Positions 8,854 through 17,098 of a DNA stretch of 64,000 nucleotides are shown in pieces (the first letter of the stretch is position 1; each line of letters opens with the position of its first letter). The position numbers and the translations under genes are program-made. Under the pieces are notes generated by a model. The model made no database searches. It saw nothing but the letters and a program-made list of their open reading frames with translations, and was not told where the DNA came from. Origin of the DNA: an uncultured bacterium (GTDB lineage: Bacteria > Planctomycetota > UBA1135 > UBA2386); assembly GCA_937906475.1 (NCBI GenBank), contig CALCZA010000047.1:1-64000 (forward strand), given 5' to 3'.

Positions 8854-10155
8854 TCAAGAACGGCCTGGGCCCTCTGCCGCTTCTGCGTAGATAATGCTCA
8901 GATCGTTGGCCATTGCGGCGAATCCGCGGGCCCGACCTCGGGTTTTGGAGATGTATCGCTGCAGCAGGGCGCGGTCCTCGGCAAGCTCGCGGATGGCCGC
9001 GGCCCAGGCATTGACGTCGCCCGGGGGCAGCACCCGGCCCTGGACCCCGTCTGCCACCGCGTCTTGCAGGCCGCCGACCCGGCTGACCAGCACTGGGCGG
9101 GCAGCGGCCAATGCTTCGCGAACGGTTAGACCGAACGCCTCGTGCCACAGGGCCGGCGCCGCCAATACGTCGATGGTCGCGATCCGGCCTGGCATTTCGT
9201 CGAGCGAGTAGGGGCCGTGGTAGGTGACGCCGCTGCCCGGCTGCAGCTGCATAAAGCACTTGGTGAGGTAGCTTTCGTCGCCGTGGTAGGGCACCGAGTT
9301 GCCGTGAATGTGCAGTTCAACCATGCCTTGCGGCAGTTTCTGCACCGCGGCGATCAACACCTCTAGACCCTTACTTGGCATCAGAGTGCCGAAGTAGCCG
9401 AGCCGCAGCGGCCCTGGGCCACCCGTCGGCTTGGGCAGAGCCTCGAGCCGTTCAGTGTCGACGCCATTCTCGACGGTCGTGAACCGCTCGGCCGGCACGC
9501 CAAGGCTGACGAATGCTGGGATTGCGCGCGCGCTCGGCACGATCAGCCGATCGGGAATCGCCAGAACGGCACGTGCTTGCTCCTGTACGGACACGACTTT
9601 CTCCTGACCGTTCTCCTTGAGCCACCAAGGGAACGTCTTGCTGAGGCACTCGGTGCAGCGCTCGATTGGCGCACTTTCGCAGGCTTCACCGCGGTGGTGG
9701 AACATCTGGCCGCGCGGGCAAAACAGCCAGTAATCGTGCAGCGTCATCACCGTCGGCAGGCCGAACTCGCGCAGTTTGGCCAGCGAATCGACCGACATGC
9801 CGGTCAGGTGGTGGACGTGCGCCACGTCATAGGTGATCCCGTCGGCCTTCCGCGCGGCCAAGAAAGAGGCCATGGCTTCAGCCATCGGCGCACTCGTGTA
9901 CATGGCCGCCAACGAATCGCAGCCCTGCCACCGGTAGGCGACCCGAAACACCGTCGGATTGGCACCTGCGGCACTGGTGGCTACGAATTGCCCCTGGTCG
10001 CGTTCGGGCCCGTTTTCGCGTGCGAAGATCTCGACGTCATGGCCCGCAGCGACCAACGCCCCGGCGAGACCGTTGACGTGCTGTTCGACCCCGCCGACGC
10101 TGTCTGGGGGCAATCCGTGGCTGACCAGCAGAATGCGCATGTGCGAACCATGCAC
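8854..10155 (-). CDS. GT4-family glycosyltransferase with Cys-rich insertion
   Basis: Retaining, GT-B fold glycosyltransferase of family GT4, probably acting on an envelope glycan or glycolipid; donor and acceptor are unknown. The N-terminal Rossmann domain starts MRILLVSHGLPP and contains the glycine-rich GGVEQHVNGLA. The C-terminal donor domain has LGYFGTLMPSKGLEVLI and the E-x7-E signature in ALWHEAFGLTVREALAA. A Cys/His segment near residues 145-175 (CPRG, HHRGEAC, CTECLS) could bind a metal and is seen in some GT4 members. The true start may be the inner ATG at 10140. It is divergent from rpmH. Confidence 0.9.
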   Translation of the reverse strand: MHGSHMRILLVSHGLPPDSVGGVEQHVNGLAGALVAAGHDVEIFARENGPERDQGQFVATSAAGANPTVFRVAYRWQGCDSLAAMYTSAPMAEAMASFLAARKADGITYDVAHVHHLTGMSVDSLAKLREFGLPTVMTLHDYWLFCPRGQMFHHRGEACESAPIERCTECLSKTFPWWLKENGQEKVVSVQEQARAVLAIPDRLIVPSARAIPAFVSLGVPAERFTTVENGVDTERLEALPKPTGGPGPLRLGYFGTLMPSKGLEVLIAAVQKLPQGMVELHIHGNSVPYHGDESYLTKCFMQLQPGSGVTYHGPYSLDEMPGRIATIDVLAAPALWHEAFGLTVREALAAARPVLVSRVGGLQDAVADGVQGRVLPPGDVNAWAAAIRELAEDRALLQRYISKTRGRARGFAAMANDLSIIYAEAAEGPGRS

Positions 10156-10219
10156 GGCCCCGGCTCCGGGCGCAATCCAGGCGTTTGCAGATCGGTGTCA
10201 TCAAAGGCCAGTTCTCCAT

Positions 10220-10248
10220 TTGACGAAGCCCTTGCTCGCCGCTAGCCT
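10220..10248 (+). promoter_or_regulatory. Candidate sigma70-type promoter of rpmH
   Basis: TTGACG (10220-10225) is one base off the -35 consensus and is followed after exactly 17 bp by TAGCCT (10243-10248), which matches the key T, A and final T of the -10 box. The ATG of rpmH is 26 nt further on, leaving a very short leader. Confidence 0.45.
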
Positions 10249-10274
10249 GCTTCGCCCTCCAACCCGACCCTGCT

Positions 10275-10409
10275 ATGAAACTCAAGGTATCAACCTCTAA
10301 GTCCAAGCGCCTGAAGAAGGTCGGCTTCCGTACCCGAAGCAAGACCGTCGGCGGCCGCAAGATCATCAAGCGCAAGATCCGACGAAGCGGCAAGTTCCGC
10401 GTCGGGTAA
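10275..10409 (+). CDS. rpmH: 50S ribosomal protein L34
   Basis: 44-residue, very basic protein of the large ribosomal subunit. The sequence has the L34 pattern of Lys-rich start, KSKRLKKVGFRTR, a short turn, GGRKIIKRKIRR and a basic tail, matching the family's HGFRxRM...GRxVLxxRRxKGR layout. The usual His before GFR is Val, and the N-terminus is not the common MKRTFQP, so it is divergent. It is too short for ordinary ORF filters. No rnpA is detectable in the 430 bp downstream, although rpmH-rnpA is the normal order. Its last codons and stop are part of a 32-bp tandem duplication. Confidence 0.9.
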   Translation: MKLKVSTSKSKRLKKVGFRTRSKTVGGRKIIKRKIRRSGKFRVG

Positions 10410-10475
10410 CTCGAGCGATTCGGGTAATCCGCGTCGGGTAACTCGAGCGATTCGGGTAACTCGAGCTATTCGGGG
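10397..10475. repeat. 32-bp tandem duplication spanning the rpmH stop codon
   Basis: Unit CCGCGTCGGGTAACTCGAGC plus 12 more bases at 10397-10428 is repeated at 10429-10460 with one difference in 32; a partial third copy runs to 10475. Inside each unit the motif CGGGTAA occurs twice. The first copy contains the last codons of rpmH and its TAA, so the array duplicates the gene's 3' end and supplies several extra TAA triplets. Confidence 0.85.
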
Positions 10476-10831
10476 CCGCGCGCAGCGACGCTGCATGCTG
10501 CGATATCCTCGGCTGGCCCAGCTGTTCAACAGCAGAGGCCGCCTGCGTTGCGCTTCTTGGCTGCAACGCCGCTGTCCACATCTCGGACACACCGTGGGCT
10601 CACAGCGCCTATCCCCCGTGGGCATCTGCTGTGAACTTTGCCCGGGCGGACTTGTGCTGCTGATGGAGATTGCCATCGATCCTTGTGCTTCGGCGATTTG
10701 ATTCGACCGCACAGGATGCGCCGTCCAGCCAGTTGCTTCGTCGCCGATGCATGTCGTTAGCAGCACCGTTTCCAGCAGTAGCGACGAAGAAGCTTCTTAG
10801 AGGCAGTCGCCAGGCAAATGAGCCTAGCTCG
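10476..10831. other. Non-coding stretch between rpmH and the STAS gene
   Basis: I looked here for rnpA, which normally follows rpmH, and for RNA genes. No frame shows the RnpA RNR motif, no open frame has a convincing start or composition, and I see no tRNA-like cloverleaf. Short open frames exist on both strands but match nothing I recognise. Confidence 0.5.
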
Positions 10832-10851
10832 GCCGGGCCTACTGGCCCGGC
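10832..10851 (-). terminator. Perfect 8-bp hairpin overlapping the STAS gene stop
   Basis: GCCGGGCC and GGCCCGGC pair perfectly around the 4-nt loop TACT. The TAG stop (10839-10841) spans the base of the loop. This is a strong GC hairpin at the end of the gene without a clear U-tract. Confidence 0.45.
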
Positions 10852-11606
10852 AGTTGCGTCTTCAAAAACGCCATGTCGTTCGCGAACTGCCCAAGGGCTT
10901 CGCGATCGCCGTCACTGATCTTGGAATACTTTGCGGTGACGCGCACGGTGTCGTTGTCGCCGGCTGGCTCGACGCCGCTACCGGTCGCGGTGATCTCGAA
11001 GAAGCTCTTCTTGATCATCTTGACCTGGAACTTCATGTTCATCTCGCCGCCATCGAAGAACAGGGCTTTGGCCTGATCGGCGTTGAAGCCGGCTTTTGAG
11101 CCGTTCCAGAGGAACTGCATCTTGTTGCCGTCAACGTTGGCAATCTTGCCAACTAGCACCATCTTCTTCTTGCTGCCCAGCATCTGGTTGCGGGTGTCAT
11201 CGGGGAACGTGACTAGCACCTTTTCCTGATCGACGGCCGCTTCGGCGGTTAGCTCCTTCTTGTTGAGGTGCTTGATCATCGCCTTGGTTGCTGCTGCTTC
11301 GTCGTCGTGCAGCACGACCAACTTATCGATGCCAACCTTGGTCATGACGTCGCGGACGAACGGCGAAGGTTGCGCGATCACCAAGTCGCCATCCTCGGCG
11401 CGGCAGCGCTTGTGGGCCTTGATCACGGCACCGAGGGCGGTCGAGTTGATGAACTTGACCAGGCGCATGTCGAGGATGAGGTGATTGACACCGCGGTCGA
11501 GCAAGTCCTCGACTTCGGTCATCAGCGCGGGGCAGTAGAACGTGTCGAACTCGCCCTTGAGGGTCAGGGTCGCGTAGTCGTCGTAAAGTGACTTGTCGAT
11601 CTTCAT
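10839..11606 (-). CDS. STAS-domain anti-sigma-factor-antagonist-like protein with C-terminal PilZ-like domain
   Basis: 255 residues. Residues 1-110 form a STAS domain of the SpoIIAA/RsbV type; FINSTALG puts Ser55 where the regulatory phosphoserine of SpoIIAA lies (after the LDM strand). Residues about 125-235 look like a beta-rich PilZ-like domain (VLVTFPDD, FFDGGEMNMKFQVKM), but I do not see a clear RxxxR plus DxSxxG c-di-GMP motif, so nucleotide binding is uncertain. It is divergent from a GAF-SpoIIE phosphatase, which would be its natural activator. A cognate anti-sigma kinase is not in the window. Confidence 0.85.
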   Translation of the reverse strand: MKIDKSLYDDYATLTLKGEFDTFYCPALMTEVEDLLDRGVNHLILDMRLVKFINSTALGAVIKAHKRCRAEDGDLVIAQPSPFVRDVMTKVGIDKLVVLHDDEAAATKAMIKHLNKKELTAEAAVDQEKVLVTFPDDTRNQMLGSKKKMVLVGKIANVDGNKMQFLWNGSKAGFNADQAKALFFDGGEMNMKFQVKMIKKSFFEITATGSGVEPAGDNDTVRVTAKYSKISDGDREALGQFANDMAFLKTQLPGQ

Positions 11607-11763
11607 GGCATCAGGTGGACTGTTGAGAGATTCCAGTCCTTAAGGGGTACCTGGATTCTGTCGGTTCGGGGGCCTCGGCGCAACGTGACTCATGGCATTC
11701 CGTGTCCCAAGGTCGCCATGGTATGGCGCGGCGCGCTGCTTGCTTCTAGAGTTCCGGTGGCAG

Positions 11764-13113
11764 ATGAAATGGCCTTGGCAAAAGACTCCTGAATCCGCAC
11801 CACCTCCGGTGGCGCGCCAGCCAGTTAAGGATGCGATGTCCGCTTCGACGATCCTCACCGGGGACGCGATGCAGGATTCGCGCTCCCTGGAGATCCTTTT
11901 GGACACGATAGCGGCCGTTACGGCCAATATCGATCTGGACAGCGTGCTGCGTGACATCGTCGACCGTTCACTGCAGGTGACCAACGCCGAGCGGGCAATT
12001 CTGCTGCTGGGCGATGATCCAGACCACTTGACGGTGCGAATTGCTCAGGACAAGGAGCGCCAGACGCTGTCAGGCGAACTCCAGTGGAGTCGCAGCCTGG
12101 TGCGGCGCTGCCTGGAAGAGCATGTAGCTGTTCGTTCCGTGGTGCAGTCTGATCAGGAAGCGCTCGAACTCGGGCGTTCCGTATACGACCTCAAGCTGCG
12201 GGCGGTGATGTGTGCGCCGATGCGATCCAAGGGCCGTACGGTTGGAGTGATCTACGTTGACTCGCGGGCGGTGCGTCGCGAGTTCTCCGCGCGTGACTTG
12301 GCGTTGTTTGGCGCCATCTCGGCTCAGTTGGCCATCTCGGTGGAGAACGCACGCCTGCACGCTGACTCGCTCGAGAAGGTGAAACTGCAGAAGGACGTCG
12401 AGATCGCCCGCCGCATCCAGCAACACCTGTTGCCTACTGTGCCGCGCGATTGGGGTGGGTTTGAAATCGGCATCCGCTACGAAGCGGCGGAGCAAGCCTC
12501 GGGCGACACCTATGATTGCGTCGAAATGCCGGACGGTCGCTATGCGATCATGATCGGCGACGTAACCGGCCACGGGATCGGAGCGGCCTTGCTGACCCAC
12601 GCCGTGCAAGCCGCGCTGCGCAGCTACCTCGAACTGATCGATGATGCCGCGACGGTCATCACCAAGGTCAACCAGCGACTCGTCGACAGTGTCGAGACCG
12701 GCAACTTCATGTCGCTGCTGTTGATCATCCTCGATCCAAAGAAGGGCACGCTCGAATACGTCAACGCTGGCCATCCAGGCTTGGTGGTCTGCCAGCAGAA
12801 TGGCATCCAGGTGCTGGAAAAGACCGGCATGGTGCTCGGAGTCGTGGGCGATCAGGTCTACGAAGCGAGCCCAACGGTCAAACTCGAGCCTGGCGACGTC
12901 CTGTTCTTGCACACCGATGGCGTGGATGAGGCGATGTCGCCGGACCGCGCGGTCTTCGGCGTCGAGCGGTTGCAGCAACTCGTGGGCAAGCAGCGTCGTA
13001 CGGGCGCCGCTGCCAACGATATCCTGGTTGAAGTCGAGCGGCAGATCCGAAATCACGTCGGTAGCGATCTGCTTGAGGACGATTTCACGATGATCGCCGT
13101 CAAACTGACGTGA
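11764..13113 (+). CDS. GAF-domain PP2C/SpoIIE serine phosphatase (RsbU-like)
   Basis: 449 residues from the ATG at 11764; an upstream ATG at 11692 would add 24 residues that do not look like family sequence. The GAF sensor domain spans about residues 50-200, a coiled linker (KVKLQKDVEIARRIQQHLLP) leads into the SpoIIE-type PP2C domain at about 225-449. Metal-binding motifs are visible: ASGDTYD, GDVTGHGIGAAL and LHTDGVDEAM, and the terminal EDDFTMIAVKL. The predicted job is to dephosphorylate a STAS antagonist, very likely the divergent neighbour. The stop overlaps the next gene's GTG, so the two are translationally coupled. Confidence 0.93.
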   Translation: MKWPWQKTPESAPPPVARQPVKDAMSASTILTGDAMQDSRSLEILLDTIAAVTANIDLDSVLRDIVDRSLQVTNAERAILLLGDDPDHLTVRIAQDKERQTLSGELQWSRSLVRRCLEEHVAVRSVVQSDQEALELGRSVYDLKLRAVMCAPMRSKGRTVGVIYVDSRAVRREFSARDLALFGAISAQLAISVENARLHADSLEKVKLQKDVEIARRIQQHLLPTVPRDWGGFEIGIRYEAAEQASGDTYDCVEMPDGRYAIMIGDVTGHGIGAALLTHAVQAALRSYLELIDDAATVITKVNQRLVDSVETGNFMSLLLIILDPKKGTLEYVNAGHPGLVVCQQNGIQVLEKTGMVLGVVGDQVYEASPTVKLEPGDVLFLHTDGVDEAMSPDRAVFGVERLQQLVGKQRRTGAAANDILVEVERQIRNHVGSDLLEDDFTMIAVKLT

Positions 13114-14105
13114 GCAAACGCATGGCCTCCAGCCCTATAACCGGCCCCGCGGGGAAACCCGCCGGCAAGCCGTCCCCGTTCGCCGATCGGCGCATCAATA
13201 TTCTGATCGCGCTGGTGGTCGGGATTGTCGGTTTCTACGGCTTCCAGTCCTGGCGGGTGGGCGCTGATCGGGATGCGGCCCGCAGTAAGTTGCTGTCGGA
13301 TACCGCAACCGAATTGGCCAAGGAAACGCCCGATCGCGACGTGTTGTCGCAGCTGATGGCCCGAATTGGGCGGCTGCCCGATGCCTCGATGTCGGCCGAG
13401 TTGTTGGCGCCTCAGGCAGAGATCGAGTTGGTCCGGGGCCGCCCAGAACGTGCCGACGCGTTGTTTGGCTCGATCGCCAGCAGTCCGGATGCACTGCCCT
13501 CAGACCTTCGCTTGGGTTCGCGCATTCTGTTGGCCAAGCACGCGGGCTTCGGCGGTGATGTTGTCGAAGCCAATACGATGCTGCAACAGGTGCAATCGAT
13601 GGCCGAGGTGGCCTATAGCGACAGCCGTGACGTCAAGGATCTGTTCCGTGCCTGGCAGGCTTCGGTCCGGCTGTGGGATTCGCGTGCGGCGGACTTCGCC
13701 AAGCAGTTGAAGGCCAATCACGGCGAGGCTCCCGAGAGTCGTTTGGCGCAGCTCAACGAAGACTTCGTGGTCAAGCGCGACGAGCAACTCGTCGCCGATT
13801 TGCTGATCGACTTCGCCAAGGCTCCGGATGAATTGCGTGCGATCCAGACCATCGTATTGTTGCAGGGTGGCGACGTGCCCAGTGCCCGCAAGGCGGCGGA
13901 GCGACATGTCATCGAGGCTCCCGGTGTGCAAGGTGTTCGTTTGGTGGCGGCCGTCGTGTTGCACGCATGTGCGCTTGGTAGCGCGCCTGAGTCGGCGGAC
14001 CGCGCGGTGTTCGTGAAGCGACGCAACGGGCACCTTGATTGGCTCGATAAGCGCGTGCCCGCGGGTCAGGTGAAGAACTGGGATTCGATGCGCCAGCTGC
14101 GCTGA
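13110..14105 (+). CDS. Single-pass membrane protein with helical repeats, unknown function
   Basis: 331 residues from a GTG that overlaps the phosphatase stop (GTGA); an ATG at 13122 is possible. A short Pro/Lys-rich cytoplasmic tail, one transmembrane helix (about 30-47, INILIALVVGIVGFYGFQSW), then a helical domain with TPR-like spacing (80-330; ERADALFGSIASS, SARKAAERH). Coupling to the SpoIIE-type phosphatase suggests a link to that signalling module, but this is inference. I do not recognise the family. Its last codons (QLR-stop) are copied in a 21-bp tandem repeat. Confidence 0.8.
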   Translation: MSKRMASSPITGPAGKPAGKPSPFADRRINILIALVVGIVGFYGFQSWRVGADRDAARSKLLSDTATELAKETPDRDVLSQLMARIGRLPDASMSAELLAPQAEIELVRGRPERADALFGSIASSPDALPSDLRLGSRILLAKHAGFGGDVVEANTMLQQVQSMAEVAYSDSRDVKDLFRAWQASVRLWDSRAADFAKQLKANHGEAPESRLAQLNEDFVVKRDEQLVADLLIDFAKAPDELRAIQTIVLLQGGDVPSARKAAERHVIEAPGVQGVRLVAAVVLHACALGSAPESADRAVFVKRRNGHLDWLDKRVPAGQVKNWDSMRQLR

Positions 14106-14150
14106 GCTGGGTCTTAGCTGCGCTGATCTGGGTCTTAGCTGCGCTGATTT
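14095..14150. repeat. 21-bp tandem repeat spanning a stop codon
   Basis: Unit AGCTGCGCTGAGCTGGGTCT plus T at 14095-14115, repeated at 14116-14136 with one change, and partly again at 14137-14148. The first copy holds the final codons and TGA of the preceding gene, so the same CTGCGCTGA string occurs three times. Confidence 0.85.
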
Positions 14151-14166
14151 TCGTTGCGCAGGTCGA

Positions 14167-15027
14167 CTAGCGCGACCATACCGCGAGCAGTCCCAGGCCG
14201 ATTGCGAGTAGCGCGAAGATCGGTGCGACGACCATCTTCGCCACCCCGGCGTTGTGCAGGACGTGCGTCAGGTGGCGGCGGTCGCCGACCCACGGCGGAT
14301 GCGCAAGCCAAACCCGCGCCGCGACGACTTGCGCGAAGTCGATGAGCGGCACAGCAACCGCGAGCAACAGCAGCGGTTCGTCGCGCATCGTATGCACGAT
14401 GGCAAAACTGCAGCTGAGTCCGAGCGCATAGGCACCACCATCACCGAGGAACAGTCGCGCTCGCGGCCAGTTCCACGGCAAGAACCCGATGGCGGCAAAC
14501 CCTGCCGCGGTCACCCAGCTTTGGCTGGGGGCGCCAATCCCGAGGCACAATAGTGAACTGCCGGCGAGGCTCGCCGCGACACCGTCGGTGTTGTCTAGAA
14601 AGTTGACCGCGTTGGTCAGCACGAACGTCAAGCAGAACGCGGCGGCGAAGAACCACGGTTCGGCGATCGGGTCGGCGGCGGTGCTCGCGATCAAGCCGGC
14701 TGCGATCGCGAGGCCAACGGCCTTGATGCGCCAGTCGAGTCCGCCGTCTTCGAGCGGTTCTGCGCGTTCCTTGCGGCGGTCATCTTCGAAGCCGGTCGCA
14801 GTTGCGATGACAATCGCGGCGAGCGCCAGCCAGGCGTGGTCAGCGATGCACCAAGCGAGGATCGTTGGCACGATCAGCACGCCGGCTAGTGGGATCGGGC
14901 GGGCGTGTAATTTGCGGCCCGGCCGCGGCGGATCGTCGGGCAACCAGCCAAGTAACCGCCTATTGATGAAGTCCCCGATCGCGATGGTGGCGCACGCGAT
15001 CAGCAATGCCCAATACGGCTCGATCAT
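14167..15027 (-). CDS. Polyprenyl-phosphate sugar-1-phosphate transferase (MraY/WecA/PNPT family)
   Basis: Integral membrane enzyme that moves a sugar-1-phosphate from a UDP-sugar to a polyprenyl phosphate, the first step of a lipid-linked glycan. 286 residues with about nine hydrophobic helices. Family motifs: GRKLHARPIPLAGV near the N-terminus, NAVNFLDNTDGVA (the catalytic Asp and substrate loop), FLGDGGAYALG, and a basic His-containing loop GDRRHLTHVLH. It is short for WecA and lacks MraY-specific features, so the sugar is uncertain. It overlaps nadD by 4 bp (ATGA). Confidence 0.9.
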   Translation of the reverse strand: MIEPYWALLIACATIAIGDFINRRLLGWLPDDPPRPGRKLHARPIPLAGVLIVPTILAWCIADHAWLALAAIVIATATGFEDDRRKERAEPLEDGGLDWRIKAVGLAIAAGLIASTAADPIAEPWFFAAAFCLTFVLTNAVNFLDNTDGVAASLAGSSLLCLGIGAPSQSWVTAAGFAAIGFLPWNWPRARLFLGDGGAYALGLSCSFAIVHTMRDEPLLLLAVAVPLIDFAQVVAARVWLAHPPWVGDRRHLTHVLHNAGVAKMVVAPIFALLAIGLGLLAVWSR

Positions 15028-15671
15028 CTGTAGAGATCGTGCCTCGCTAGATAGTCAGCGACGGCCTCCGGCAGTTCAGCCGGATTCCGTTCTCCAGCCC
15101 GCCACCTGGTGCGCAGGTCGCTGGCGGAGACATCGTCGGCCGGCATGTCGAGCACGTTCGCCAGTAGCGAGGCCCGTTCGGCTGCGTTCAGATCGAGTCC
15201 CTCAAGATCGCTCGCCAGAATCGGGTAGCCCTGGCGCGGGAAGGTCACGACGGTCGCCAACTCGAGCAAGCGGTGATGCTGGTGCCACGTGGGCAGCAAG
15301 CGGAGATTGTCGCTGCCGATCAGGAAAAATAGCGGGATGCCAGGTGCCTCAGCCGCCAACTCGGCCAGAGTATCGACGGTAAACGAGGGCCCGGAGCGGT
15401 GCAGTTCGCGATCGTCGACAACGACATGCGGAAGATTCGCGAAGGCCAGGCTCGCCATCGCACATCGATTTGGTGCTGGAGCCATGTCCCGGCCCTGCTT
15501 GTGCGGGTGGTCTCCGGACGGAATCGCACGCAACTCGTGAATTGGTAACCGCGCGAGAGCCTGCTCCGCCAGCGTCACGTGTGTGCGGTGCGGGGGATTA
15601 AAGGAACCGCCCAGCACAGCCGTTCCCCTGGGGGAATGGTCGAAAATAGAGGTGTCCACAGCCGGTTGCAT
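15024..15671 (-). CDS. nadD: NadD, nicotinate-nucleotide adenylyltransferase
   Basis: Converts nicotinate mononucleotide and ATP to deamido-NAD in NAD synthesis. 215 residues, typical length. N-terminal nucleotidyltransferase signature GGSFNPPHRTH near residue 21-31 with the (H/T)xGH-type histidines, SGDHPHKQ in the nicotinate pocket region, FFLIGSDNL, and a late SASDLRTRWRAGE that corresponds to the family's SSTxIR motif. It overlaps the downstream PNPT transferase, an unusual partner; the usual neighbours rsfS and proA are absent. Confidence 0.94.
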   Translation of the reverse strand: MQPAVDTSIFDHSPRGTAVLGGSFNPPHRTHVTLAEQALARLPIHELRAIPSGDHPHKQGRDMAPAPNRCAMASLAFANLPHVVVDDRELHRSGPSFTVDTLAELAAEAPGIPLFFLIGSDNLRLLPTWHQHHRLLELATVVTFPRQGYPILASDLEGLDLNAAERASLLANVLDMPADDVSASDLRTRWRAGERNPAELPEAVADYLARHDLYR

Positions 15672-15876
15672 GTCTCGCCGGAGCGTAGGGGGCGAGGGGA
15701 TGCGGGAAAAGCCTGGGCCTCGGATGCTGTCGGACTCGGAATTGACGGTTGCGTCGTCTTTTCGAGATCGCTAGTTTCTGCCTGCTCGTGCTTTCTCCCG
15801 GCGCGAGAGACCCCAATCGCTACTCCCTCCTGACGGCCGCTCGGCCTGATGAGCTCCCCAATCAATGGGCTATCCA

Positions 15877-16251
15877 ATGCGTAAAATCGCACTCGTCCTT
15901 GCTCTGCTTCCTATGGCTGCTTGCTCGACCTTCGGCTGGGAAGGCCAAGGCACTAGCCTGACCAAGGAGCAGCGCCAGCGTGGCATCAAGGATGTCACCG
16001 CTCTCGCAAACCAATACGAAACGCAGACGTTCTTCCGGAGCGTGCGCCGTCGCAGCGATGGCCGTAACAATGCTTTCGGTCGTGATCTGATGGATATCAC
16101 GAACTTCCTCGATCGCCATCTCTGGAACTACGACGCCAGCGACCCGTACATCAACTTCCCGTCAAACACGACGAAGCTTGAGCACGTTGGTCGCTTCGGA
16201 CTGAACACGGTGAGCGCGTTGCCGCTCGTCGACGAAGTCACGACGCGCTGA
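15877..16251 (+). CDS. Small lipoprotein of unknown function
   Basis: 124 residues from the ATG at 15877 (an in-frame ATG at 15865 adds four residues). The signal peptide MRKIALVLALLPMAAC ends in a lipobox with Cys at position 16, so it should be diacylated by Lgt and anchored in an envelope membrane. The mature part is soluble and helical, with no recognised domain; it contains RGIKDVTALANQYE and a Trp/Tyr-rich stretch LDRHLWNYDASDPY. It stands alone between nadD (divergent) and rsmG (convergent). Confidence 0.8.
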   Translation: MRKIALVLALLPMAACSTFGWEGQGTSLTKEQRQRGIKDVTALANQYETQTFFRSVRRRSDGRNNAFGRDLMDITNFLDRHLWNYDASDPYINFPSNTTKLEHVGRFGLNTVSALPLVDEVTTR

Positions 16252-16266
16252 GTCGCGACGCGCTGC
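16237..16266. repeat. 15-bp tandem duplication spanning a stop codon
   Basis: GTCACGACGCGCTGA (16237-16251), which ends with the lipoprotein's TGA, is followed directly by GTCGCGACGCGCTGC (13 of 15 identical). Confidence 0.6.
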
Positions 16267-16316
16267 ACTGGCGCTGGATCGTCAGTAAGCTAGGCCTGCG
16301 AAGCGGGCCAAACAGG

Positions 16317-16342
16317 GCTCGCCCGAAGGGGCGGGCTCGCGT
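16317..16342. terminator. Hairpin between convergent lipoprotein and rsmG genes
   Basis: GCTCGCCC and GGGCGGGC can pair (one G-T) with a short GAAG-type loop. Placed about 70 bp after the lipoprotein stop and 100 bp before the rsmG 3' end, it may terminate the lipoprotein transcript. No T-run. Confidence 0.4.
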
Positions 16343-16441
16343 TATGTACGCGTGGCGCTTCTGGTTGCCGCGGCCGGGCGGAGCGGGTTCTGACCTCAGA
16401 CTCCCCTTAAAAACTGTTCGCCGAGTGTTTGCCCGCGGCGT

Positions 16442-17098
16442 TTAGACGCGCTCCCAGATCGCGAGCTTGCGGGTGCGAGCAGCCGGCTCGGGCAGTTCAT
16501 ACGTAATGATCTGCGTGCGACGGAATCGGCCGAGCTTCTCGGGCATGTCCGCGTCCTCCTCGAGCCAAAGCGCCATGTGGCCGCCTGGGCGAACTAGCGG
16601 TTGCGCCATCGTGGCGAGCAGGCTTGGGCGAGCGACGGCGCGCGCGGTCAGCAGGTCAAAGCCGTGCCGGAAGTCCTTGCGCAGGGTCGGAGCTTGCGAG
16701 GCATCCATTTGGATGGTTTCGATGCGGGCCAGTTCGGCGCTGACCAGGCAGGTGCCGATTGCGCGCACTTTTTTGCCGGTCTTGTCCATCAAGGTGACGG
16801 TCGCGTGCGGGTGAAGTGCGGCGACGCCGACCCCGGGGAAGCCGTTGCCGGTGCCCAGGTCGAGAACATGGTGAGGCGTCAAGTTGGCTAGGCCAAACGC
16901 GAGGCTGTCCAGCGCGTGCAGCACGACCGCCGCCTCTGGATCGCGCACCCCCGTCAAGTTGATGTGCTCGTTGGTCTGCAGCATCGCGTCGAGGTAGTCG
17001 AGCACTTCGTCAGCTTGCTGTTCGTTGATCTCGACACCCAGAGCCTTGGCTTTGCGGACGAGTGCGGCGGGATCGGTTTGTTCTGGCTCGGAAGTCAC
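16442..17098 (-). CDS. rsmG: RsmG, 16S rRNA (guanine-527-N7)-methyltransferase
   Basis: SAM-dependent enzyme that methylates G527 of 16S rRNA. I chose the GTG at 17098, giving 218 residues, close to the family length; the ATG at 17302 would add 68 residues of low-complexity sequence with no family resemblance. Visible motifs are NLTGVRDPE, the SAM-binding DLGTGNGFPGVGVA, KKVRAIG with TLMDKTGKK before it, and LTARAVA in the active-site region. mnmG (gidA) is 10 kb away rather than adjacent. Confidence 0.93.
   Translation of the reverse strand: MTSEPEQTDPAALVRKAKALGVEINEQQADEVLDYLDAMLQTNEHINLTGVRDPEAAVVLHALDSLAFGLANLTPHHVLDLGTGNGFPGVGVAALHPHATVTLMDKTGKKVRAIGTCLVSAELARIETIQMDASQAPTLRKDFRHGFDLLTARAVARPSLLATMAQPLVRPGGHMALWLEEDADMPEKLGRFRRTQIITYELPEPAARTRKLAIWERV

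Noticed and set aside
10565-10600. TGTCCACA strings resembling DnaA boxes near rpmH (also at 15654 and 18391)
   Set aside because: Single, scattered, imperfect copies, no AT-rich unwinding region, and no dnaA nearby; not enough for an origin.
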